NCBI GenBank assembly: GCA_002304935.1
Contig: DBPS01000040.1
Location: 1-64,000 of the forward strand
Length of the DNA stretch: 64,000 bases
From: Candidatus Humimicrobium oleiphilum
Lineage (GTDB): Bacteria; Actinomycetota; Humimicrobiia; Humimicrobiales; Humimicrobiaceae
Direction: 5' to 3'
Shown: piece after piece, positions 1 to 7,240 of the stretch
Layout of the letters: every line of letters begins with the position of its first letter
Position numbering within the stretch: position 1 is the stretch's first letter
The notes under the pieces: generated by a model
Seen by the model: only the letters and a program-made list of their open reading frames with translations
Databases searched by the model: none
What the model was told of the DNA's origin: nothing
Translations under genes and position numbers: made by a program

Positions 1-237
1 CTTCTTATACATGACTATACCTATGATAATAAAGGAAGGATTAAAAAAGCAAACCTTATTATTCCTACAAATATGAATTATGCAAATATTGAAAAGGATA
101 TGGAAGCTTTCCTGCCTGATGTAATTGATAAAACTGAAGATGAAATAAGATTTGACATGGAAATGCTGATCAGGGCTTACGATCCCTGTATTTCATGTTC
201 GACTCATTTTCTGGAAGTCAGACTGGTAAATAAATAA
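1..237 (+). CDS. [NiFe] hydrogenase large subunit, C-terminal fragment
   Basis: The reading frame is open from base 1 to a TAA at 235-237 and gives the last 78 residues of a protein whose start lies outside the window. It carries the C-terminal DPCISCSTH motif (181-207), the DPCxxCxxH signature whose two cysteines ligate the Ni-Fe centre. Upstream, the KANLIIPT-type segment is also typical of the large-subunit C-terminus. Nine residues follow the histidine; in this family such a tail is removed by a dedicated endopeptidase once nickel is inserted, and that enzyme is encoded directly downstream. The motif resembles group 3 (Mvh/Hox-type) enzymes, but the subgroup cannot be fixed from this fragment. 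Confidence 0.93.
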   Translation, partial: LLIHDYTYDNKGRIKKANLIIPTNMNYANIEKDMEAFLPDVIDKTEDEIRFDMEMLIRAYDPCISCSTHFLEVRLVNK

Positions 238-272
238 TTCCAAATAATAATTATTTTAAAAAGAAATATCTG

Positions 273-782
273 ATGGAGAAAAAAGACCAGAGTTTTTCAA
301 AAAGGCCTTCTGATAAAAAGTTGTTTAAGGTCATAGGATTTGGCAACAGATATATGGGTGATGATGCCATAGGGCCGATTATAATAGATGAACTCAGGAA
401 AGATAAAAATCTGGAAAATAATGATGATGTAATTTTACTTGATTGTGAGACATCAGGAATAGACTTGATTTTTATGGTCAACGAGAATGAGAATATCATA
501 ATAATTGATGCCATAGATGCCGGTCAGAATATCGGAGAGATTGTCGTTTTCGATATTGAGGATGTAGATACTTTTATAACTAAAGATATAAGAAGTTTTT
601 CCATGCATGATGTCGGACTCGCAGAAGTATTTAACATAATGAAATCAATGAATATTAAAATAAGCGCCAGACTTATAGGGATAAAGCCAAAAATCCTGGA
701 ATTCGGCTATGGTCTTTCAAAAGAAATTAAATCAAAAATTCCAGATATAATACAAGTTGTCAAAGACAGGCTAGCTGCCTGA
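273..782 (+). CDS. Hydrogenase maturation protease (peptidase family M52)
   Basis: This is a 169-residue protein of the HybD/HycI/HoxW family, which removes the C-terminal tail of the [NiFe] large subunit after nickel insertion. The GFGN motif is at residues 22-25 and is followed by MGDDAIGP. The expected nickel-sensing acidic and histidine positions are present (D31, the D in IDAG at about 82, and H112 in SMHDVG). It starts 35 bases after the large-subunit stop and probably shares its transcript. About 15 extra residues precede the usual family start, so a later start is possible, although ATG 273 is the only good candidate. The family assignment is firm; the exact target is inferred from adjacency. 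Confidence 0.92.
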   Translation: MEKKDQSFSKRPSDKKLFKVIGFGNRYMGDDAIGPIIIDELRKDKNLENNDDVILLDCETSGIDLIFMVNENENIIIIDAIDAGQNIGEIVVFDIEDVDTFITKDIRSFSMHDVGLAEVFNIMKSMNIKISARLIGIKPKILEFGYGLSKEIKSKIPDIIQVVKDRLAA

Positions 783-846
783 ACCATTTTAAAGATAAAT
801 AAGAGATAAAGCCATTTTTAATTTATCTGGTACTTTTTAAATAATA

Positions 847-878
847 TTGTAACAATAATTACAAAAATGTTTTATAAT
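847..878 (+). promoter_or_regulatory. Possible promoter upstream of the small gene at 931
   Basis: A perfect TATAAT lies at 873-878, about 50 bases before the start codon. A TTGTAA at 847-852 could serve as the -35 box, but the 20-base spacer is long. The following gene has its own strong Shine-Dalgarno sequence, which supports a separate transcription start in this gap. An imperfect inverted repeat (AGATAAAT/ATTTATCT) lies further upstream and is too AT-rich to call a terminator. Confidence 0.3.
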
Positions 879-930
879 TAAAAACACCATAAGTTAAAAA
901 TCAATATATTTGAAAAGAAAGGAGTATATC

Positions 931-1182
931 ATGCAGAAAGAAGTTACAGACATCATAGAAATCTGCAATACTATTGTTACAAAGACAGAATCTGTAAATG
1001 AAATAGCGGAAGCTCTCAAGGAACTGGCAAGGGATATTCAGCAGAATACCGTTCAGGCTGATATACCTTTAAAAACTCTGGCAATGAGAAAACCACTGGC
1101 AGCACTTTTTATACTGAATTCAGATTTTGATGATTTAATAAAGAATTTTGAAAGGATATATGATGATTTAAAAAAAATCTGA
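931..1182 (+). CDS. Small hypothetical protein next to the hydrogenase genes
   Basis: This 83-residue protein is not recognised. The ATG at 931 is chosen over an upstream in-frame TTG (910) because a strong Shine-Dalgarno sequence, AAAGGAG at 918-924, sits six bases before it. The protein is mostly helical by composition: an acidic amphipathic N-terminal half (EVTDIIEICNTIV, NEIAEALKELARDIQ) is followed by a short hydrophobic patch (PLAALFIL) and an acidic-basic C-terminal helix. It has no signal peptide, cysteine pair or known motif. Its stop lies five bases from the stop of convergent hypE. A role linked to hydrogenase is only suggested by position. Confidence 0.75.
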   Translation: MQKEVTDIIEICNTIVTKTESVNEIAEALKELARDIQQNTVQADIPLKTLAMRKPLAALFILNSDFDDLIKNFERIYDDLKKI

Positions 1183-1187
1183 TTTGT

Positions 1188-2225
1188 TTAGCATATTCTT
1201 GGCAGCTGTTCGCTATAGAATCTGTCAATGATACGATTAGTGCCTATTTTTGTCTTCATTATGACAACGCTATCTCTGGTATTTTCAACTTCTCCTATTA
1301 TCACTGAATTGCGGCCATACCTGTTATTTTTTAATGTGGCCAGAACCTGATTTGCATCTTTTGGATCTACAAATAAAACCATCTTGCCTTCATTAGCTAT
1401 ATAAAGGGGGTCCAGTCCCAGAAACTCACATATTGCATAGACTTTTTTATTAACAGGTATTAATTCTTCATAAATTTTAAACTGATAATTTGATATTTCT
1501 GAGAACTCATTTAAAACAGAGGCCAGACCTCCGCGGGTAGCATCTCTTATTGCATGTATTCCGCTCCCTGTCTTTAGTACCTCTTCAATCATTATGCTGA
1601 GAGGCGCACAGTCACTTTTTATGCCTTTAAAACCAAAATTTTCCCTGGATGTCAGAACAGAGATGCCATGATCAGCTATGGAACCGTTGATTATTATTTT
1701 ATCTTTAGGTTTTATATTCAAAGGAGATATTTCTAATCCCGGAGGAACGGCACCTACTCCTGAAGTGTTTATGAAGATTTTATCTATATTGTTTTTTTCA
1801 ACTACTTTTGTATCCCCTGTAACAACAGGAACGCTGACCTCGTCAAGAACAGATTTCATTGATTTTAGTATTTTTGCTAGCTCTTTTGTCTGAAAACCTT
1901 CTTCAATAATAAAGCTAAGGCTTAAGTATAATGGTTTTGCTCCCGAGCACGAAATATCATTCAGAGTTCCACAGATGCTTAATTTGCCTATGTCCCCTCC
2001 GCTGAAAAAAATTGGCTTTACTACAAAACTGTCAGTAGTAAATGCAATTTTATCACTATTTATTTTCAATACGGCACTATCTTCCATTTTTTCAAGTATG
2101 CTGTTGCCCAGAAAATTAAAAATAAGATTTTTTATAAGTTCACCGGTTTTGGCTCCGCCGTCACCATGTGAAATCAGTATCTGGTCATCATTAAATTTAC
2201 TCGTATTATCTTTTACCTGGATCAT
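1188..2225 (-). CDS. hypE: Hydrogenase expression/formation protein HypE
   Basis: HypE is a PurM-type ATPase that dehydrates the carbamoyl group placed on its C-terminal cysteine by HypF. This gives a thiocyanate, the source of cyanide ligands on the hydrogenase iron. The 345 residues match the family, with an N-terminal GDGGAKTGELI region, a central VVTGDTKVV motif and DATRGGLASVLNE. The chain ends in PRIC, so the obligatory terminal cysteine is residue 345. It is the last gene of hypF-hypC-hypD-hypE and overlaps hypD by 20 bases, indicating coupled translation. No terminator is evident between it and the convergent gene. Confidence 0.97.
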   Translation of the reverse strand: MIQVKDNTSKFNDDQILISHGDGGAKTGELIKNLIFNFLGNSILEKMEDSAVLKINSDKIAFTTDSFVVKPIFFSGGDIGKLSICGTLNDISCSGAKPLYLSLSFIIEEGFQTKELAKILKSMKSVLDEVSVPVVTGDTKVVEKNNIDKIFINTSGVGAVPPGLEISPLNIKPKDKIIINGSIADHGISVLTSRENFGFKGIKSDCAPLSIMIEEVLKTGSGIHAIRDATRGGLASVLNEFSEISNYQFKIYEELIPVNKKVYAICEFLGLDPLYIANEGKMVLFVDPKDANQVLATLKNNRYGRNSVIIGEVENTRDSVVIMKTKIGTNRIIDRFYSEQLPRIC

Positions 2226-3303
2226 TTTTACTTAATCTTTCATATTTATAATAAGCTGCACAGGTGCCTTCACTTGAAACCATGCACGGACCAACAGGAT
2301 TTTCAGGCGTGCATTTACCAGCGAATAACCTGCAGTCAAAAGGTTTTTTTTCACCAAGGAGTATTTTTCCACAGTCGCAATACCGGGGCTCTTTAGTGTC
2401 AATTGTATTTATATTAAAAACTTTTTTTGCATTGAAAGACATATACCTGCTTTTAAGAGAAAGTCCGCTATCTTCAATAATCCCTATTCCTCTCCAGTAG
2501 GAAGACTGGTTTTCAAAGACCTCATTAATTAAATTTCTGGCAAAGATATTTCCTTCTTCTCTTACGGCAAGAGTGTACTGTATTACTGTCTCAGGATTGT
2601 CAGACAATATCTGTTTTAATATTATTAAAACAGATTCCAGAATATCATAAGGAGTAAAACCGGTGATTACAGCAGGTTTTTTAAATTTGTCGGAAATAAA
2701 ATCAAATGGCCTGCTGCCTGTTATGGCACATACATGACCGGGGCATATGAAAGCATCAAGGTTTAATTTTTTATCTTTATCAAGAAGAAAAAAAACTGCG
2801 GATGGTACGGTTTTATGGAGATTATAAATATAGAAATTATTAATATTATTTTTTTCTGCATTTTTAATGACTGCTGCCGTAAGCGGAGCGGTTGTTTCAA
2901 ATCCTATTGCCAGAAAAACAACTTTTTTATCCGGATTATCCATTGCATATTTTAAAGATTCATTAGGGGAGTAGCACATTTTAATTGCAGATCCCGTAGC
3001 TTTTTGTCTGAATAATGTTGTTTTTGATCCGGGGACCTTAAGCATATCTCCGAATGTAAAAATAACAATATCCTTTAAAGAAGATAGTTCGATAATCTGG
3101 TCAATCTCATTTATTCCGGTTACACATACGGGACAGCCCGGACCGCTGATAAGATTTATATTTTCAGGCAGTAATTGTCTTATACCATTTTTTCCTATTG
3201 ACATTGTATGAGTTCCGCATACTTCCATAAGATTTATTACGGAAGGTAGCTTCCTGCTTAAATGTTTTATCTCTGATATTGTTTTATTTATATTAACTGT
3301 CAA
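2206..3303 (-). CDS. hypD: Hydrogenase formation protein HypD
   Basis: HypD is the iron-sulfur scaffold on which, with HypC, the Fe(CN)2CO unit of [NiFe] hydrogenase is assembled. The protein has 365 residues. The motif MEVCGTHT (Cys29) and GPGCPVC (Cys57, Cys60) are intact near the N-terminus. A central GFETTAP motif is present, and the C-terminal cysteine cluster that binds the [4Fe-4S] centre is visible (CDCGK, DCRLFAGKC, GPCMVSSEGTC). It follows hypC by 15 bases and overlaps hypE at its 3' end. All key cysteines are present, so it should be functional. Confidence 0.97.
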   Translation of the reverse strand: MTVNINKTISEIKHLSRKLPSVINLMEVCGTHTMSIGKNGIRQLLPENINLISGPGCPVCVTGINEIDQIIELSSLKDIVIFTFGDMLKVPGSKTTLFRQKATGSAIKMCYSPNESLKYAMDNPDKKVVFLAIGFETTAPLTAAVIKNAEKNNINNFYIYNLHKTVPSAVFFLLDKDKKLNLDAFICPGHVCAITGSRPFDFISDKFKKPAVITGFTPYDILESVLIILKQILSDNPETVIQYTLAVREEGNIFARNLINEVFENQSSYWRGIGIIEDSGLSLKSRYMSFNAKKVFNINTIDTKEPRYCDCGKILLGEKKPFDCRLFAGKCTPENPVGPCMVSSEGTCAAYYKYERLSKNDPGKR

Positions 3304-3318
3304 TTCTGGATGACTCCT

Positions 3319-3540
3319 TTATTCTTTCAGCTGCTTGATTTCGTTAAATAATTCAATTGTTTTCTCTGCTTCCGTATTATCAATAATCTGTATGGCAAAA
3401 CCTGCATGTACAATTACAAAATCATTTATTGCTGCTTCTGGAACAAGAGAGATATCTATTTCTCTTTTTGCTCCCATGTAGGATACCAAAGCAATATTAT
3501 TTTTTATTTTCATTATTTTTGCCGGAACAGCAACACACAT
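3319..3540 (-). CDS. hypC: Hydrogenase assembly chaperone HypC
   Basis: This is a 73-residue HypC/HupF-family chaperone. The N-terminal MCVAVPAKI places the essential cysteine at position 2, where it holds the iron unit and contacts HypD and the large-subunit precursor. An HAGFAIQ segment at about residues 46-52 is the second conserved block of the family. The length is normal. It lies nine bases downstream of hypF and 15 bases upstream of hypD in the same operon. Confidence 0.96.
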   Translation of the reverse strand: MCVAVPAKIMKIKNNIALVSYMGAKREIDISLVPEAAINDFVIVHAGFAIQIIDNTEAEKTIELFNEIKQLKE

Positions 3541-3549
3541 TAAGACTCC

Positions 3550-5925
3550 TTAAATATTTTCATTTCTATTATTTAAAGCGATAAATGCCTGTCCAAGAGA
3601 AATCCCTCCGTCATTTACAGGAACTTGTAAATTTGTAAATGCATTAAAACCATTCATCTCAAGCAAATTAAAAACTTTCTTAATCAAAAAAATATTTTGG
3701 AACACACCTCCGCTGAGGACTATTGTGTCAGTTTTATAAAAATATCGCATCCATTTGCTAATTTCAAGAATAATATTTGCAAGAGTATTATGAAATTTAA
3801 GTGCTATAAAAGATGATTTTTTACCGTTTTTTAAATCTTTTAAAATATATGAAAATAAACCGATATCATCAATAATAAATGTTCCTGTTTCATTATTATA
3901 TTTAATGATTCTGTCGATTCTGTAAGCATTGCCAGAGTTTTTATTAATATTCATTTCAAGACTTACAGCTGCTTCACCTTCATATGTAGCGAAGTGTTTA
4001 ATATTCAAAGCTGAGCTTACAGCATCAAAAAATCTCCCCATAGAAGTTGTGTCTGTGCTTTTATAATTATTTTTTATCTGGAAAAGGAGTAATTTTAATT
4101 CTTCATTTTTAATGAAATCAAAATGAGGAAAGTTTTTCCTTAAATAATCTTCAAATATTTCAAAATCACTATGGGTTTTTTTCCATGAATAATAAATATA
4201 TGTCACTGCCATCCTGTAAGGTTTGTTTATCGTTACTTCTCCTCCAGGCAATATTTTTTCTATAAGGTGGCCGACTCTTTTAAATTCCATCTTTCTATCA
4301 ATAAAAAAAATTTCGCTTCCCCATATTTTTCCGTCATCACCATAGCCAGTTCCATCCCAGGAAAAAGCGGTAATTTTTTTTCCAATAAGATTATTTTCAG
4401 CAATAACGCTTGCAGCATGTGCTTTGTGATGCTGTATAGCTACCAGTTTAGTTTCTTTATTTATTTTACTGACGATATCCCTGCCATATTCTGAAGTGAA
4501 ATACCCGGGATGTTTGTCTATGCAAAGGATATCTGCATTTTTAATATCAAAAAGGTCCATATATATTTTAAAAGTATTTTTAAAAAAGACATCTGACTCA
4601 AAATTATCCATGTCCCCAAGATGCTGGCTGATTAATGCATATCTGTTTTTTAAAATACAAAAAGTATTTTTCTCCTGCGCACCCAGCGATATTACTGTTT
4701 TAAAATTTAAATCTCCTTTTAATTTAACAGGATATGGCGCATATCCTCTGGCTCTTCTCAGGATCATCTCTCTTTCATTAAAAAGTCTTACCAGAGAATC
4801 ATCATATTTTGAATAAACAGGCCTGTCGTGAATCAGAAAAAAATCACATATGTCCCTTAGTTTCTCTATAGCATTTTCATTGTCCGATGTAATTGGTTCT
4901 TCTGATAAATTTCCGCTGGTCATTATCATCGGAGTTTCAACTATAGAAAAAAGCAGATGATGCAGCGGAGTATAGGGGAGCATGACTCCGTCAAATTTAT
5001 TGTCAAAAGAGACTGATTCAGATAAACGAGGTGCATCTTTAATTATTTTTTTTCTTTTTTCAAGCAAGACAATTGGAGAAGCGGAAGATAATAATATCTT
5101 TTCTTCATTCTTTGACAGTTTAAAATAGTTTTTTACAATGCCTGTATCCTTAAACATTAAAGCAAATGGTTTAAAAGGTCTTTTTTTTCTTATCCTCAGT
5201 TTATTAACGACTGAATTATCCAATGCATCGCATGCAATCTGGAAACCTCCGAGACTTTTAATACCAATAATGCTTCCTTTTTTTATTTCCCTGCCTGCGG
5301 TTTTCACAGGATCCTTTTCATCGATTGTTATTCCGCCAGAATTGACAAAAATAAGCTTCGGACCGCATTTTTTGCAGGCATTGGGCTGAGCATGAAATCT
5401 TCTGTCAGAGGGATTATTATATTCCTTAATGCAATCCTGGCACATTTCAAAACCGGCCATTGTAGTTTTGGGCCTGTCATAAGGAAGTGATTTTATTATT
5501 GTAAATCTGGGTCCGCAGTTTGTGCAATTTGTAAAAGGGTAAGAGTATCTTCTCTCATTTTTTTTGTCAAAGATATCTTTCTGGCACTTATCACATGTTG
5601 CAAGGTCCGGGGAAACAAGCTGAAACTTTTCTTTTACTTCTTTTGATGGCTTGATACTGAAATCCTGATAATTGTAAAAAGAAGTTTCACTATAATCAAT
5701 ATTTTCAATTAGTGAAGCGGGAGGTTTTTGTTTGCTCATCTCTTTTAGGAAATCATCAAGAATATTTAAAGATAAAAAATTTGCTTTGACAAGCACCCCT
5801 TCAGTAGTGTTTGAGACCTCACCGTTAATGCCTTTTTTTCTTGCAAGATTATATATGAAGGGCCTGAAACCTACTCCCTGCACAATACCTGTTATTCTTA
5901 TTATAAAAGTTTTCACAATATTCAT
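3550..5925 (-). CDS. hypF: Carbamoyltransferase HypF
   Basis: HypF uses carbamoyl phosphate and ATP to carbamoylate the HypE C-terminal cysteine. All four expected parts are visible in 791 residues. First is an acylphosphatase-like domain (about 5-95, with GIVQGVGFRPF). Second is a double zinc finger (about 110-190, with CDKCQKD, CTNCGP, CQDC and CKKCGP). Third is a YrdC-like domain (about 200-390). Last is a Kae1-like domain with HHKAHAASV, DGTGYGDDG and VLSGGVFQN. It is the first gene of the hyp operon. The other maturation genes hypA and hypB (nickel insertion) are not in this window. The Shine-Dalgarno sequence before ATG 5925 is poor. Confidence 0.96.
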   Translation of the reverse strand: MNIVKTFIIRITGIVQGVGFRPFIYNLARKKGINGEVSNTTEGVLVKANFLSLNILDDFLKEMSKQKPPASLIENIDYSETSFYNYQDFSIKPSKEVKEKFQLVSPDLATCDKCQKDIFDKKNERRYSYPFTNCTNCGPRFTIIKSLPYDRPKTTMAGFEMCQDCIKEYNNPSDRRFHAQPNACKKCGPKLIFVNSGGITIDEKDPVKTAGREIKKGSIIGIKSLGGFQIACDALDNSVVNKLRIRKKRPFKPFALMFKDTGIVKNYFKLSKNEEKILLSSASPIVLLEKRKKIIKDAPRLSESVSFDNKFDGVMLPYTPLHHLLFSIVETPMIMTSGNLSEEPITSDNENAIEKLRDICDFFLIHDRPVYSKYDDSLVRLFNEREMILRRARGYAPYPVKLKGDLNFKTVISLGAQEKNTFCILKNRYALISQHLGDMDNFESDVFFKNTFKIYMDLFDIKNADILCIDKHPGYFTSEYGRDIVSKINKETKLVAIQHHKAHAASVIAENNLIGKKITAFSWDGTGYGDDGKIWGSEIFFIDRKMEFKRVGHLIEKILPGGEVTINKPYRMAVTYIYYSWKKTHSDFEIFEDYLRKNFPHFDFIKNEELKLLLFQIKNNYKSTDTTSMGRFFDAVSSALNIKHFATYEGEAAVSLEMNINKNSGNAYRIDRIIKYNNETGTFIIDDIGLFSYILKDLKNGKKSSFIALKFHNTLANIILEISKWMRYFYKTDTIVLSGGVFQNIFLIKKVFNLLEMNGFNAFTNLQVPVNDGGISLGQAFIALNNRNENI

Positions 5926-5990
5926 GAAAAAAGGGAATAATAAAAAATTTTAAAATATATGATAATTAAAAAATAAAGCTGTCGGGAGTT

Positions 5991-7226
5991 TTACTGCTCA
6001 GTTTCTGTATTTTCTTCCAAGTCGCCTACATCGATGAATATTAGAGTCCCTAGCATGGAAACATTATTAAAATCAAAAGATCTTGAGGAAGACATAACGA
6101 GTTCAGTTGAATCCAGATTATCTGTATCCAGCAATGATATTGTAAATCCGGTTATTAATTCGTCTTTGATAGCTATTTTAGGCATTTCAAACCATGGAAT
6201 GCCTGCTTCAATGGTATAACCTCCCGAACCTTTCTTGGCTGAGATAACAGCATTTTTTAACGAAGAATTTGAAGGCCATCTTACAAAGCTTTCAGAACTG
6301 CCCCCGTTATTATCACCTGGTGAAAACTCTATCTGGTAATCATCACCATTAAGAAATGGAATATTGAAATCCTGTTCCAGTTCCCCGTCAAAGACTAGTA
6401 CAACGCTGTCACCATTATTTATGAGGTTTCCGCTAAAAGGCTGGTTTACTACGTCGTCAGTCACTTTTATAAAAAAGTAAAAATTGTCTTCATCCCAGCA
6501 TGAGGAAAATACACCGGAAATATCGGAAGCATTTACATAGTTTTCCTTCTTGATTGTCGGATTAAAGTTTGTGAATTTTTCATATAATTCCCAATCATCT
6601 AAATTGCCGTCAATTACAGGAGGGGTATAGCATTTATACGAAAAAACAGGATTTGCGTTCTGGGTCCTGTAATTATTTTCTGATAATATATCATTTTTTT
6701 TCTTTTCTATATCTACATCTGTCTGTGTTGTTGATTCAGTGACTCCCTCATTTCTAAAGTCTACAGAAAAATCTATTTTTTCACTTGTATAAAGAGGCTT
6801 ACCGTCAGTATCTATAATTCTTGCATATATTGTGAAAGCATCTGAAGAAGAAGGTGACCAGTTAAAATCAAGAGAATTTTTTTCCAGTGTTTTTATAAGC
6901 TTATCGTTTATATATACTTCAATATTGCAGTCGATATCTTCAATATTTTTTGATTTTATATTTATAGGAACAGTTTCATTATTATTAACCAGTTCAAATT
7001 TCTGGTCTTTTGAAGGAGATTCAAAATAAATATTATAATTATCGGATTCTTCCGGGATAATATCAGATTTGCCTGAAAAGAAATCCAGAGGAAGAAGATT
7101 TATTACAATAAAAAAAAATATTACAGCAACACCAATTATTCCGATAATTGTTATTATCGGAAATCTGTCCAGAAAAAATGTTTTGTTTTTTTTAATCTGT
7201 TTTTTCTTGTTAATAATATTATTCAT
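5991..7226 (-). CDS. Membrane-anchored protein with Ig-like and CBM9-like domains
   Basis: This 411-residue protein has a lysine-rich cytoplasmic start, one transmembrane helix (about residues 24-48), then a large exported part. Residues about 65-155 look like an Ig/cadherin-type beta domain. A linker follows, and residues about 200-400 resemble the CBM9/DOMON-like fold (PF06452 type), with PPVIDGNLDDWE and SSCWDEDNFYFFIKVTDD. That family occurs in xylan-binding modules and other surface proteins. The ligand is unknown and no catalytic domain is seen. It starts 14 bases after the EF-G-like gene and probably shares its transcript; hypF begins 65 bases beyond. The domain call is by sequence pattern only. 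Confidence 0.72.
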   Translation of the reverse strand: MNNIINKKKQIKKNKTFFLDRFPIITIIGIIGVAVIFFFIVINLLPLDFFSGKSDIIPEESDNYNIYFESPSKDQKFELVNNNETVPINIKSKNIEDIDCNIEVYINDKLIKTLEKNSLDFNWSPSSSDAFTIYARIIDTDGKPLYTSEKIDFSVDFRNEGVTESTTQTDVDIEKKKNDILSENNYRTQNANPVFSYKCYTPPVIDGNLDDWELYEKFTNFNPTIKKENYVNASDISGVFSSCWDEDNFYFFIKVTDDVVNQPFSGNLINNGDSVVLVFDGELEQDFNIPFLNGDDYQIEFSPGDNNGGSSESFVRWPSNSSLKNAVISAKKGSGGYTIEAGIPWFEMPKIAIKDELITGFTISLLDTDNLDSTELVMSSSRSFDFNNVSMLGTLIFIDVGDLEENTETEQ

Positions 7227-7240
7227 AGCCTGAAATTTAA

